DNA of 64,000 bases from Erythrocercus mccallii (lineage: Eukaryota > Chordata > Aves > Passeriformes > Dicruridae): positions 1-64,000 of the forward strand of contig VZRG01001476.1 of assembly GCA_013397435.1 (NCBI GenBank), read 5' to 3'. The position numbers and the translations under genes were made by a program. The notes below the pieces were generated by a model. The model ran no database searches and was not told where the DNA came from. It saw only the letters and a list, made by a program, of their open reading frames with translations. The first letter of the stretch is position 1. Each line of letters begins with the position of its first letter. Positions 39,001 through 54,000 of this stretch are shown one piece after another.

Positions 39001-42000
39001 ATGTGAAGCAGTTACCAAATTACATCTACTGAACACATTCTACCAAGTTGTCATAAACTGACAAATCCCCCTTTTATTGTTAAGCCACACATCGCTGATA
39101 AATCTGCTCTTTGGCTCATATCCATATTGACCATGATCATTAAAGAGATTCACTGAACTCTTTGATTATGAAGTTTTCATTGCAAAGATTCTTTTTTGAT
39201 TAGAACATGCTTTCAAGTGGCAGTAATTAAAAAAAGAACCAATCACTGCAAGCAGACACCTTCCCCTAACAGCAACATCCCTAAAGTAAGCTAGAGAGCA
39301 TTCCAGGCAAATACTGCATCCTGCTGATCTCATCTGCCCAGGGAATTGCAAGACTTGAAGAATTTCTGTAAGAATTTGATAGGCAAATCAGCTTCACAAT
39401 ATACATGCAACTTCCACATTTGAATAACTTTCCTTTTACTCATAAATTATGTCAATCCATTAGAGGATTTGCTGTGCTGACAAAATGCTGGCCACACACA
39501 GGGCTGAGTAATATATTAAAGTTAATAAGACAGCTACCACTATTTTTAACCTGGCATCATTCTGCAACGTTTAACAGTGAACAGTTAACTATTCATAGCA
39601 GACTGCACCAACATAAAATGGAACTAATATAGGGAAAGGGGCTGTGAGACCTTTTTGAGCATTTCTTTTTATATTTACAATTTTCTAAGTAATTTTAACA
39701 CAGGCAAAGCATAGAATTTAACAGGTTAGATCACTTATATGCAACTGACTTCTTTCCCAGCTTTCTTTCAACTTGCTTCTTTCCCAGCTCTGCAAAGCAA
39801 GTGATAGAGAGCAACTTGGATTACATTATAAAATAGACTAAATGTTAACCAAAACAGTTCTTGCACATGCAACCAGCAATCTTGTGTAACAGAAATGTAT
39901 CAGGAGTTTCTGTGGCCAAGAAAACAAGTAAGCCAGCCTGCCTGACATTCAGCATTGCCACCCTGACAGCTCTGGTTTCTCTGCACTACAGTTTCCAGTG
40001 CCTCTGATCAAGACCTTTCAATGCCAAGGAGTCTGGGAACTGATAATCCAACAGGACTGCCTGAGCAGCCAAGACAAGGTCAACTGGCCCTAAAAAAGCT
40101 ACAAATCCAAGCAAGAGAAGTAGCAAAAGGAGGACAAGCTGTGATAGGCTGTGATTTTGAAGGAATGTGAATGAAACAACCTCTGTACCCTCCAGACTGT
40201 GTTGGTCAGCAGAATAGCCACATTTTTTGTTACTTAGTATGCCAAGTTTGCTAAACAAGGTCAACACTGCCACATGAGCCTCAAAAGAACTTGTCACCTG
40301 AAGATACTAAAACTTCCTATCCAACATAGCTCATCTTCTTGCCATGTTTTTCAGAACTATTGAATGCTTACACACACAAGTTCAAGGGATTAAAACAAGT
40401 TTGCCATGCTAGATATACACAGACACCACCATAACATAAGAGAAACTTTAGCTCAGCATTAAACCACTGGCAGCTGAACAGGACCATGTTTCTTATCCTT
40501 CCAATTTGAATCACTCCTGCATGTTTTGGAAGCACCTCCATGTACCCCAATTCATCCAATTTCAGGGGAAAAAATACAAAAGGAGCTTTGAGGTCAATTA
40601 CTAGAAGTCTAAAAAATCCAAATAACTGCCATTCCAACTGCAGTAATAAAAAGCCTCCTGACAGTCCCCTAAAAACCTTTTTACTAAAAAAACCTATTTA
40701 GCCACATCTTCTATTCCATCATGTTTCCTTCACATTCCTTCCTTCCTGTCTCTTCTCTGTGCTTACTCCAACATTGCCACTTCCCACTCCAGGCCCTGGA
40801 GCACAAGAATTAGTGATGTGTAGGGATACTGAGCTGCTCACTTGGCCCAGTCTCTGCATCCAAAGGGAATATTGTCCTGTCTGCCCAGCCCCCAAGTATT
40901 TGTGAGCACAAAGAAAAATACCATCATGTCTAGGAGATACTCAGCTCTACCAAGTAAGAACTCTTTAAGCCAGACAGACTTTAATATGAAGGTTATGTTT
41001 AACTGACTGTAATATATAATTTTCTAAAACTAAGTTTTAGTTCACTTGGAGTAGAATAATGAATACAGACATTTATTTTCCTTTCCAAAGAAATTACCTA
41101 ACTACACTCAAATTTGTAAAACTACCACTTTAACTGTCAAGCTTACTGCCCCCAGTTAAAGTGAAAATCTATTTCATCCCCTTAAGTAAAATCCTTTCCA
41201 GATTACTCTGCAGGATCATGACAACTTCTGGCATAAATAATAAGGCATCAAACAAGGATATTATTTTTTCCTGTATACCTAAAATAGGGCAATCTTTAAA
41301 AGCTACTCCATCTTCAAATTTAAAGTTGGATTAAATCATGTAACTGTTTGGAAACATGGCAGCAATTAAATCTGATAGACTGTATAAAATGCAACTCTTT
41401 CCAGGATCATTTTAAAGAAACTCCAATTTGAATAGCAGGTTCAAGTAAGTAGTAATTAGTAAGTAGTATTCTATTTTTACACTGAAAAACTTTGAAAAAC
41501 CTTATCTGTTAACCTTAGGCACAGAGTTTTTAATTGTTAGCAAACCCAGAACACTTCACTTTGATCAGTCACTTAAAAAGTTCAGGCATTTCTTCCATTT
41601 GCAAAAGAAGGATTTTATCAGCACTTCTGCCTCATTAATTTACCACAGCTAATACATTTCAGCAAAAGAGCAGCATGGAAAAATATAGTTATTTAAGGTC
41701 ACAGATTAATTGATATTTCTCCAAAAACTCAAGTTCATGCTAACTAATTTAAATTGCCTGAGGCAACTAGAAACATTTTTGCACCTGAGTTTAAAGGAAA
41801 ATTCTGCAGTAGTGAAACTGATAAAAATGATCTTGTTGAAATTTATAAATGCAAACTATCTTATTCCTGAAAGACTTATTCTTTAGTAACACTGGTGCAC
41901 TTCTGACTTCATTTCTGTCTTGACGTTCTCAAGGAACTTTGCTTTGGATGACATCTACACAACAAACATTAAAATCAGCTACTGAGCCAACGTTTAGACA

Positions 42001-45000
42001 GCCACTTGGACTTTGGGGTTTGTTTGGTTTCAGTATTGTGTTATGCTACAATAAAACAATTCAAGTCTTTCCAGACCATGGATCCAAATTTTTGTCTCTC
42101 ATGGCTCTGCACGCTGGGCACAGTTCAAAGGCTCTGTACATGCCCCCTCTTCCTCACAACATTCATGAACATTCCAAGGAATGCAGTGGCTGAGCAAGGC
42201 TTTGTGCTGTCCCTTCCATCCCAGGGACCATGTGGCACTGAAAGCAGTGGGAACACCCTTCAGTGCGTTCCTAGCTTTTCTTTGGGTGCCCAGGAAGCAC
42301 AAGGCAATTGCTTGCGGGGGTAAAAACGTCATGAGAAAGGAAATAAAAGGATAAGAATGTAGGGAAAAGAAGAGTACCATAAGAGATGGGATCAGGAAAA
42401 GAATAAAATTGAAAATTCTAGTTATTAGAATACACGACTGATATCAGAAGTGAGCCCACCACTGCATTTTAGCACAAAGCAGCACAGCATGGGTAAAATT
42501 TGGGCACTCTGGAGGTGGGAGAGAAGGCAGAAGGGAAGAAATTCTTCCATTTTCCTCAATTTACATTTTCACATAGATGGTAATAAAAGCACATTAAGAT
42601 TGCAGACAGTAAATATTTTGGATGTGATATTGGCATGTGCATGCGATACTGGACTGTGATAAAAAGCTCCCTGCTATGACATCCTCTGCCCTCCAAGCTC
42701 CCTGAAGGCAGACTGAAAGAGACAGGTAATTCCATTATCAAAGAACAGGTATTTGCCTCTTCAGAACACTCCACAAGCACTTAGAACATACATGATGAAC
42801 TGAAAAGAGTACAAACAAAAAATTGTAATTGTGGGTCCTCTTAAAAAAAACAAACACAAGCCTTCTAAAATTCTGGTTAATCAAAAAACTTCTCAGCAAG
42901 CAAAAGAATCATTTCATGAGCAAAGGGCAGTAAATATACCACACAGAATTCACACCAGTGGAAAAACAACTGCAGTATGTCACATAAGTGCACTTACCAA
43001 GTCACAGAACTCAAAAACTAGGAGATAAGGAATGGCTTCCACACATTGCCCAATACACTGGAGAACATTTGGATGCTGAAGAATGCTGGAGTGAAAAAAT
43101 ACAGTTAAAGCCAGGCAGATCACAGCAGAATGCACACTGAAATCCCTACCAAAAGTTTCAACACATAACATTGGAGGGGGGTGGCAGGAACAGAAGGTGC
43201 AAGTACCAAAGCCACAGATTCCATTTGTACCTTTGTACTGCTGAAGTGTATCACTGACAGCAGCCAAAACTCAGAGGATCTCAAACCCACAAAAGCCAGG
43301 ATTGCTACATGAGAGTCACACCCATCCTCCCACGACCTCTCACACCAAAAATAAAAGCATGCAACCCAAACTACACCAAGGTACAGAGCTGGCTAAAAGA
43401 TAAACTTTTTTTAGCTGGGTTAGTTCCCAGCCAGATCAGTTACTTTTCCTAAATTGCTCCAAAACCACTTGTGCCAATGCAGCAGAAGGCATGAAATTTC
43501 TTCTGACAAATGCCAACAACGCAAGCCTGAATGCAAATATAGCCAGGACATTAGAAAGCACCAAGAAGAGAAAGCTCTTTCGCTGACCAATCTTTTACAG
43601 CACATCCATGCAAGGTAAAGCAGACTAAGTTATGTGAACTCAACTTTTGCTCACTTTGGGTTGAGTGTATTTCACATTTTATAGACAAACATTACATTAA
43701 GTTATATGGGAGGGCAAGTAGAGACAATAACACTGAACAAATGCAACATCTATAATTTATCTGCAGCAGAATGAAGCTGTGAAACATTACTTACTAATAC
43801 GGTTCTCCATTTCTCAAGAATTGTTCTTGCTCCTTGGGACCTGCACTTGCCTTTAACTCCTTCACTATTACCCTTGCTACACTAGTGCCTGTGTAGATCT
43901 CTCCAAGGAGAACCTGAAAGAGAGATTGCGTCTTTAATCAGAGGAGAAAAAAACATTTGTAGTCTTCCTGCAAAAAAAAAACAAACAAACAAACAACACA
44001 AGAGCTAAAAACATGTTGCAGGAAAGATTTTCTGGCTTTTTTACAAACACAAATAGAGCTTTGATAATTAAATACACATACTTAAATCTTGACAACTGAT
44101 CTACACGGCAGTTTTCAGAAAACATGTTTTCTAGTGAAGACTGCTTATTTACTTAATTTTTTCCTAAGAAGAATTGGTAAAAAGCAGTGTATTAAAAAAA
44201 AATCCATGGAAGTGAAATGTCTAACTAGTCTCTAGTAAGAATCTACAGGTGAATTTTAAAAGCATACATCAGTGCTGTGATTACAGCTAAAAAATGCATG
44301 CTGAAAATACCTAAAAGGAAATATCTAATTTCAACCAAAAAATTTCTATGCTTTTTTTTTTTTGAGAACCATTTTCAAGTAAATACAGAGGCCAAGTCAG
44401 CTGGGAATAAGCGTCAATCTGTGCAACATGGAGAGATAACTCCTCACCTTTCCAAACCAGCCATTTCCAATTTCCTGGATGTAGTTTAGACTCTGACGTG
44501 CAACTTGAGACTTTGATCCATCTGTCACACAAGGAAACAAACGTGACAAGTATCAAACCATTCAGATGGCCAGCTAGCAACTGCTGAGGAAATAATGCAA
44601 GCTTCTACAAGATTTATTCCCAATTAGGTGCACACATGCAGCCCAAGCACCAAACCCTAGTCAGATGTACATAAAGTAGGAAGGTAACGTTGTGACAACA
44701 GCATTCAAGTGTAACTTTTCTCAGGTCCAGCTTCTAAACTACACCAGAACACACCCCCAGCAAAACCACAGCAATTGTGCTGATGAAATGTGAACTTAAA
44801 AGTTTTTAACACAGTAAGAAAGCAAAAAGGCTAAGTTCTGCTTCCACTATAAAATTATTATAGCCTGTAGCTGGGTAGAGAAAATAACCTACTTACAAAA
44901 GTCTCCTATGTAAATAAAATAGAAAACCTAAGACAAAAGTCATTGTTTGTACATCTTAACATTTACAGTTACATAGAGTTACCATTTTATGAGAAAAGGC

Positions 45001-48000
45001 TTGATTGTTTTAGTCTTCAGCCCAACTGCCCTACTGTAGCTACCATCTGGAAAGGGGACATTTTTTAACTAAAAATACTTTATGTAAGAGCCCAGAGAGG
45101 AGGACAGAAAAGAAAACCCAGATCTTGGCAGAGGATGGGCAGTAACAATGGCAGACCTCATTCACCAGAAGAGATTCAGCAGTGTTGATCCCTCTGCTGC
45201 TCAATTGGTTAGGAACACTAATTGATTTAAACAAAACCTTTTATTGTCTGAGAATTCTAACCCACAATTTACTCCCATAAACTACATTTTGAGCAGTATT
45301 ATTGTACTGGAAGAGCCAGAGCTGTACAATTCACTGTCAATGTGTGCCTAAGCATGGTGAAGGCCATAGCAGTGCATCCACATTTTAGCCAAGTACTCAG
45401 GCACATTGCCTTATTTCTGGCAAAACACTTGTTGTGACAGCTAAATTTTAATAATTACGGCTACACAGAAGAGCTGACATAAAATTTTTCACTCGTAATT
45501 TTTTCCCAGTTCTTTAAAATACTGAGTCAAGTGTACAACTGTGTCATTTGTATTAAAGGCACACTGACAGTTTCTTGAAATTAGTACAGGAATTCTACTA
45601 GAAGCTTCCCTGAACACCTAATGATCAAGTAACATAAGTAGTGTGTAAAATTATGTGAAATAGCATAATATCAGAGTAGGTATTTCAGGCTAAACTCTGT
45701 TTATAATACACTTAAGTTTCCTTTTACAAAAATTGTATTTTAAAGAATACATTCCAAAACCCCTTCCACACAGGGAGATGAAACCCAATGCTCTGTCTTA
45801 CCAAGATCACATTTACTGCACAGTCTAAAATGACATCAAGAAAGTGATGCAGTTGAGCAATAGCACTGCTGTCAAGTAAAGGATCCACTCATTTCTATTT
45901 AAGGGTGTTGGTTAAAATCCAATGACAACTTAGCTATGAAGAAAACCACTAAAGAGCAGGAGTCACAAATGTCCCAGGGTACTTCAAACCCTTTAGGTAT
46001 ACAGAGATATAATGACAGCAATCTAGAGAGGCGGTTTTAAGGCAGTGTTGTTCTCTTAAGCTCTCTTACCCTGCCACAGGTTAACATCTTAGAAGTAATA
46101 TTTCTCCTTTTATCCTTTACCCTACAAAATATATTGGCTCAGTTTATGGAAATTTGTAACAAGTTACAAATTTTAAAGTCCAACATAATCAGCCACACTC
46201 CATTCTAGACACTGAAAATGTCTACTTTTGTTTTTGCATTGAAAATCAGTATTTTACCTGTACGAGATGGAAACTGGGAGGGAGTTGGTAAAGCAATATT
46301 GGGAACTGAGAGAGTAAACACTTCTGCTGGAGACTGAACAGATGGAGTATCTTCTGCTGGAGGTGTAAAATCTATTTCATCATCAAAGTTATCTTCAAAT
46401 TCCTAAACAAAAGAAGTCTTAGTAAACAAGCTGATCCTTGCCTTTAAACAAGCACTAATACATTTCTTTCAGTTTGAATGAGCACTGCTAAGGAAGCTTA
46501 GCTTTTTCCCAAGGATAGTGACAGACATTTAGTGTTCTATTCCTTATTTTCCATTAATTGCTGTCTTAAAGAGATTAAAGCATTGCTTTTAATTATCAAG
46601 GGGTTTTTGTTTACTTGGGTTTTTGTGGGTTTGGTGGTTTGGGTTTTGTTGGTGTTGTTAGATTTTTGCTTTGTTTTGTTTTTACTTTAAATTCTAGCCC
46701 TGGCTTTGAATGAATTACCATGAACTGCAGAGGCCAAATATTCTCCATTTAGAAATGGGAGTAAAACTAATTTTTTGGAACACTGATTACAGATGTTCCA
46801 AAAGTAAATATTCTCTGATGGCAGTTTCTCAAGAGTTTTGCTACAGTGGATATGCATCTTTAGTATTCTCATTTGACAGGAGTGTCCTAAACTCCACCTG
46901 CAGACTAAGAAAAAGCAAAACACAGAAAAAAACCAAAGATTCTTTACAGCAGAATTGTCTGAAAGATGTAACTTTTACTACTAACCCTGACAGCTAGTTA
47001 TTAATAGCTATTATTTTGAAAAGGCATTAAAGACCTTTACTGCAGCAGGGAGCAATAATTAATTAATTTAATTAATTAATTAGTTAAAATAAATGGCTGC
47101 ATCAGGACTCCACAGTCTGTAGGAATACAGTCACTGTTTCAGAAGAGAGGATGTACAGTGACGCTGCAGAGTATTAGCACAACTAATCAAGGGTTCTGGA
47201 TATCAGGATACAGCTGAGAATATCACTTGTACACACATTGATAACTTCAGGTCTTACCTTGAAATCTATCTCAGGGTCTTTACAGCAGGAGACGCAGTTT
47301 GCCAGCAGAATGACCAGGACCACCAGAGTGCACAGAGACAGAATCACAAAAGATGAGGGAATTTCAGCTGTAGCTCCTTCCCCTAGAAATAAACATGTAT
47401 GCAGTATTATATAAATATGTTTAGCACCCTAAGAAGTTCCTTCAAAACATATTACCCACCTGCATTTATTTAAAAATGGGAATCTGAACATTTAATCTCA
47501 TGGATGTCATCAAAGCTAAGAAGAAACTGAACACAGAGGACAAACTGACAAAATAGATCTGTGCTTCACCACCTGCCTGCACCATTCTGGACTTACTTGG
47601 TTCCAGCTAAGAGGCCTCAGCCAATGTGATTTACTAAAGTTTATGATGAACAATGACAGCACCAAGCCTTGGGATTCTGTTTAAGTCAATAAATTTATAT
47701 AAATATCCAAACACAGAGAGCAGAAATCTGGTCTTGTGGAAGACATTTCCCATGAGCTAAAACACCTGACCTACAAGAACAGGCAGCTAGAAGAAATCCT
47801 CACCTAAACTGCACACAAAAGTAAAATATATCACTATAGGACAGCACTCTCTTTCAATAAATGCATTTGTGACAGTCTGCCAAACACACAAGTAAGTTGC
47901 TGTCACAAGTGCAATGGATGTAATCAGCTCCACACCATTTCTGTTCCTTGTGATTCACAGATGATTTGTCTCCATTTCAAGAACTTTAGATTTCTAGCTG

Positions 48001-51000
48001 TTTTACAAACACTTCCAAATAATTTTCCAAAATTTTATACACATTTCCTGAGATTAAGTCCGGTTATTACTCACATAGGATCAAAAGCCTCAAATAGCAT
48101 TTTAGAAAAATCTTAAGTATTGCCAGGGGTATTAAACCTATTTTCATTCCTGTTTTCATCTTCAATAGAGAACAAAGACACGTGGTTCCCTAGGAGACCA
48201 GAGCACACATCTCAAGGAGCTGTTTTTGTTGTTGCTTTTCAAACAGGTACTGACTGCCACAGGGATCAGAAGAGTAGTTGGACCACACCTGATTAAAATA
48301 TATTTAGCTATTACATCACTGTCAGAGTTTAACAATGACAGGTGACCTGGACTGACTGGATTTTATGAGAGCATCTGAGTATCAATGGGAACATCTAGCA
48401 ACAGGACATGGTGTAAATGAAGCCTCAAAAATTAAGGAAAGCAGAAGCTGATCACTAGTTAAGAGACACACAAACTTGTACACCTATCTCTTAAGCCTTC
48501 AAAAAACTGCAAAAATTAAGAGATTTGCAGAAAAAGCAACACCTTTTCATCATGTTCCACTGAACACTTACAGAATATTTACTTATTTTAATTAGATGTA
48601 AAGACTAAACTGACATAATGAAAATCCTGCTTTGAAGTGTGTCAGCATACTTCCAGAAAGTCACATTTTCTGCACAATTAGGAATATTATCAATAAAACA
48701 AATAACAGTTAACAAAAATGGAAGGTTTTCAAACAAGCAATTCTGTTTCTAGTTTCTACAATAGCTTTGGCATTCAAACCTTATTAGGGACTGGGAACAC
48801 TTCACTGCAGATATTCAGCATTGTTCAAACACAGATCAACAATGATGTGAGGCCACTCACCAGCTTTTAGTCATAATTCTGAAGAGAACAAAGTATCTCT
48901 GAAGAGGGCTCTCAATAGGACAATTTATATTCATATAAATCAAGTCTTCTACATAACTCATTGGATATTTTTCCATTTTTAAGCATCAACAAGAAAAAAA
49001 GGAAAGAGCTGACTTGTGTTTACTTCCTGCAGATGTTCAGTAGCCTTTCTAAGGAGACTGAAAATTACCTGATCAGCAAATATAAGCATTCTGTGAAGTC
49101 ATTAATTAGCTAAATTACTGTAACAAACACACACAGGTACAACAGCTGTAGACAAAACTGAAGAAATTCCTTTGAACTCCTAATTGAAACTAAATAAAAT
49201 GTAGCTTTACTACAAAAAGAAAAAAAACCCAAAAAACAACCACTTATGTTACCAGGTATTACAAATTAAAATTATTATTTCAGACATTTTTCCAAACCCA
49301 TCACATCTGATTGCCAAACAATTTCCTCATCTTCACCCACAACTTCACTGAAACAGGCAGTCAACTCACCTCAGACCATCTAATGAACAAATGCAGATTT
49401 TCCCTAACAAACACCCAGGAACACATCACCACAATCTCAATATACTGCTCCCAGCAGAAGATCAAGATTCTTGTACCCCTCCAAATGTTCCATGCATTTG
49501 GGCAAGTTGGCCAAGCAAATCCCCACACACTGAACTCAGGCACCAAGAGCACTGCCATTACTCACAGAAAGCGTTTCTGCCATTTGAGGACTTAACTTCA
49601 GACCAGGTCCTTAAGAGGGGAGTATAAAGCACCTCAGCTGCCAAGTGTATAAAACACTAATAAATGCTATCAAACTTTATTTGGGGTTTCTGGTACACCC
49701 TAAGGTCTCTTTTGGCTAACATGAATTTTAGTGACTTCCTGTTCCCCACAGAAACTGAGCATTGTACCTTCTCACCAGAACCTTCTACTCCGAACACATC
49801 ATCTCCCAGGCGGCCTTTCAGACCAGCCTCTACCAAAACTTGAAGCAGCTCTTCAGAGTTTGCTTTATTTTCCCCGATCCTGTTTCTTTTCAAGACCTGG
49901 CCAGGGGGTTTTGCCCACAGAAGTGCATCTACTGTAAGTACATCAGCTGGTCATGATGGTACCTCCACCTACAACCTCTCAGCCCTGCACTATCCCAGCT
50001 ACAGCAGCACAACCACAACTTGTATTTACACAAACATAACCATGCTCACTCCAAGTCAGGATCCCCACTTTTGACCCCCAGCAGTTACAAGTTATCACAG
50101 TAAATGCAGCTAGGAGGATTCAAGCTCCTGATGATCTTATGCACAATTTATTAACACAAAGTGAGACATTTATTTAACTCAAAGTGGTTTATTTAACTCA
50201 AAGTGAGACAGAATGAGAACTATCAATCATAAGCTGCATTTATTGTACATGTTAGATATACTGCATATGCATTCAGACACTTTATATGAAAAAGATAACA
50301 TTTTCACTGGAATTCCTTCTGTGAAGGAAACTACACATTTATCAAGCCTAAAGTCTAAGCCTTCTATGCAAGTTACATTGTTCTTCATAAGGTAATCATA
50401 TCTTTTAAGTGTCCTGGAAAGAACACAGAAAAGAAAAATATTGCTGCTGTTCATTATGTTACTTCCTTACCTTTAAAACCTTTTGTAATTCCCTAGAAAT
50501 GAAACCATGTGAACAGGCAGCAATTAATTGGAGAAAGTAATGATTTTCTTTTAAAGCAAGTATCACCTTTGAAAAGACAGCTAATCATTAATGGTCTGTT
50601 AAGATGGAAGTCATCTAAACTTCCAAATGCACAAGGCAATTTTCACATAGAAAATTATGAACAGAAGCTTTAATACAAGAAAAATGCCAATTATCCTGGG
50701 CAAGTTTCTGCAACAGTTACAGAATAGCATTTCAGATGACTCACACAAGAGCTATTTACTAAGAATTACAGAATCCATCTCTGTTTGGATAAACTTTGAA
50801 GTTTCTTACATAGTAATTAATATGTAATATTTTTCATTTGCAGAGGGCTTTAAAAAATGAATGCAAAATTAAGTATTAAATTATGTCAACCTGTAATTGG
50901 GCTAAAATTTATTGTAAGTGAAGCTATTTTAATAGCTTGCATGAATACATATTCAGTGACAGAAGTCACTGATTAAGCATTGGAAGTGGTCTTTGTCACA

Positions 51001-54000
51001 AAGTGCTGAAAATCTGCTGCAGTATAACCTCATTTGCATTTTTCAACTATTTCCATCCAAAGATTAATTCACTGGAGCTTAGGAAAACGACTTGGGACTA
51101 GGAGGTGTTTAATACTCCCTTTTGTTTGTAAATTGTGAAAGTATGAAGGAATGACAGCTATTTATTTTATGGTCCTTACTGAAAAAAGCAATCAGCAAGA
51201 AATCCATTCTAATTAATGCAGAGGACCATTTTATATAGTCATCACACCAGAATTTTCCTAAATTAAAAAATGTGAATTGAAATAATTTTAAGATAAACCT
51301 GGATAAAATCCAATAAACACTGAGAATTTCATATTGCAGAAGTTAAGATTCTGAATATCATACATTCTAGAGAAGTTAATAGATTTACTGAGCACATCAG
51401 TTTAAAACCCTGCCATATTTACTGTAAGCCTATGCAGTAGGGTTAACCTAAGGCATGTTAATATCTATCCAGAAGTCAGAATCTGTTCTTTAGGAAAGGA
51501 ACCGCCAAACAGATTAAAAACTACTCTCTCTAACATGCCAAGGGTAAAAGGCTTCCTGTCAGCTAATACAAACTGTCTAGACCAGTTTGCTTTGGTATAT
51601 CCAAACTACTTAAGCCAGAGGAAGAGGCCTGGATTATATCAGCCCTGTATTAAAATAAGCAGGAGACAAAGTGCAGCTGCGTCACTCTATGTGTTACTGC
51701 AAGGTTAGCACAACATCAATGCTTTACGAAGCTCTGTGCTAGGACATGTTCCATCCCAAAATGGCATCTAGATGGTCCTAAATTAACACAGAAAATCAGG
51801 TATTCCTTCAAAGCTTCACAGGATTAAATACATCTATGTTATTTACCCATTTATTAGAAGTACACGGTATCATAAAGAATTCCGAGCCCTGGCTGAGGCA
51901 GATATTTAATTAGCAGCTACTGAAGCAGATTCCTCAGCACCTCTGAAGATGCCATTTCCTAAGCAAGTTCTTCACTAAAGCCTAAATTTGAGCACAGCAC
52001 ATGTGAAGTCAAAGGTTGTACACAGGCAAGTACACGAACAGGCTCACTGAGGAAACAATGATGATGAACAGTGTTGGCATTCTCAGGATCAAGTACAGAC
52101 CTGAGAACACACACCTCAGTATTTATTACAATGTTTCAAGAGCTGGAAAATGTTATTTTCATACAAAGCATATTTCAAAGCAACTTCTATAGGCCAAGAT
52201 TCCCCATACCTTCCTAAATTTCTTTCAAATCTCCTTCATAAGACTGTTCTCCAACCACCAAATGCAACACCTAAGCAAACACAAGTTCCTTTTTCACTAG
52301 AACTGTTTCCCTTCTCTATCCCATTTCCCAGTCTGCCCACAATACTCTCAAATATCTTCATGTCATCCATCTATGGCATCCTTTGATATCATTAATTATA
52401 AGTAATGAGCATGCCAACTAGCCAAACATTCCATCTATGTTTGTTTGTCAAGCAACAGCCTCCACTCAGAACAACACAGGACCAGCTGTAGCTGCCCATA
52501 CTTGGGGGATGCTGGGCTTGCCTTTCTTCTCCTTCTTCTACAGATTATGAAAGGCCAGGACGCTTGCCTCTTCATTTTGGTTCAATGTGAGTTATCACAT
52601 TATTCAGGTCTCTCCACCTTCAGAAACCTGGGCTAAAAAGTGCATGATGCCACACAGTTCTAAGCTCGGGGATAAAGAAAAGTAAATGTATATTCCAGAC
52701 ATGACTGAGCACACTCATAAAAGGCATTCACTGCTGTGATAAAGGCAGCGTAAGGCACAGATAAATTAAGCATTATTAGGGCACACTGAACTTCAAGGGA
52801 GCATCTGATTTTAAGCTTTCAGCACAGTAGTTGCTATGCGACAACAGTCCCACTGCATAAGCAAGAGCCCATTTCCTTTCAAGAGCAGCTATATAACTGG
52901 CACTAATAGCTATAACTATTTCCAGCACAAATCTAGCATGACAGCAATCATTTAAACTGTCTCTTGGACACACTCAAATTATATGATCATGAACTAAGAT
53001 GCTACTTTATGACACCAAGCCAGAACAGTGCAGTCTTTAAAATATTAATGTATGACCAAATCTAATTTTGTTCCCTAGTGATACCCAGGCCAATCTTTCA
53101 TAAACTTTGTCAGTTTACTGTGTCATTTACTTTGTCAGTTAACAAATATTAAAGCAACCACATTTAAAAGTGTAATATCACCGTAATTTATAGTGGTTTT
53201 GACAAATATTCTTTTAAAAGCTATCCCAACTTTCCTAAATAATGCTGTCATTCTCTTCTATGCCAGCAATTAAGTGGGAAAGTGCTATCGACTCCTACCC
53301 AGTTCCTCACAAGTCAGATTCAGATCATTATCTTTCCCTCAAAGAGTTTCTCCTGCATTTATTTACTCCCTGTTTACTCTTCAGAGGTTTGCTACTAATA
53401 AGCACAAAACCATACAGACAGAACCAGGCCTATAAATTCACATGGCCTGCAGGTAACAGGCAGAATACTAAGCCAAACCTCTATTCAAAATTACTTTAGA
53501 CACATCTATTGTGTAATGCCTGATTTGTATGACAAGGTAAAGCACAACAGACACTGCAACTCTTCCATTTCACAACAAAAAAACCCAATCAAACTCAAGC
53601 ACATTCCATTCATTACTGCATTCCTGTAATCTCAATTTTTTCCTGCTATGCTCCATTTAACAACTGAGCCAAAAAAAAGCATCATTTTCAAAATTAAGTT
53701 TTAGAAGAAATGGGTGCAGTACCATTATTTAGTTGTGCAATGCTATATCACAATGGGCTTTAAAATACTACATTACAAGGGCATTCAAATCACCAACCTT
53801 CAACTGAGATACAACACACATAAACAGAAGTTTTGAAGGAGTGTTATTTGCATTTCAGACATTCTTTCAAAAATAAAATGAAGAGAATTTCAGTGTGAGA
53901 CACTCCAAATTCCAATCAGCCCTTTGCTTTGAATGGCCATTACCAGTACAGTACCATTACTACAGGAAGAAACATTCCCAAGATCTCAGAGACTCTCACT

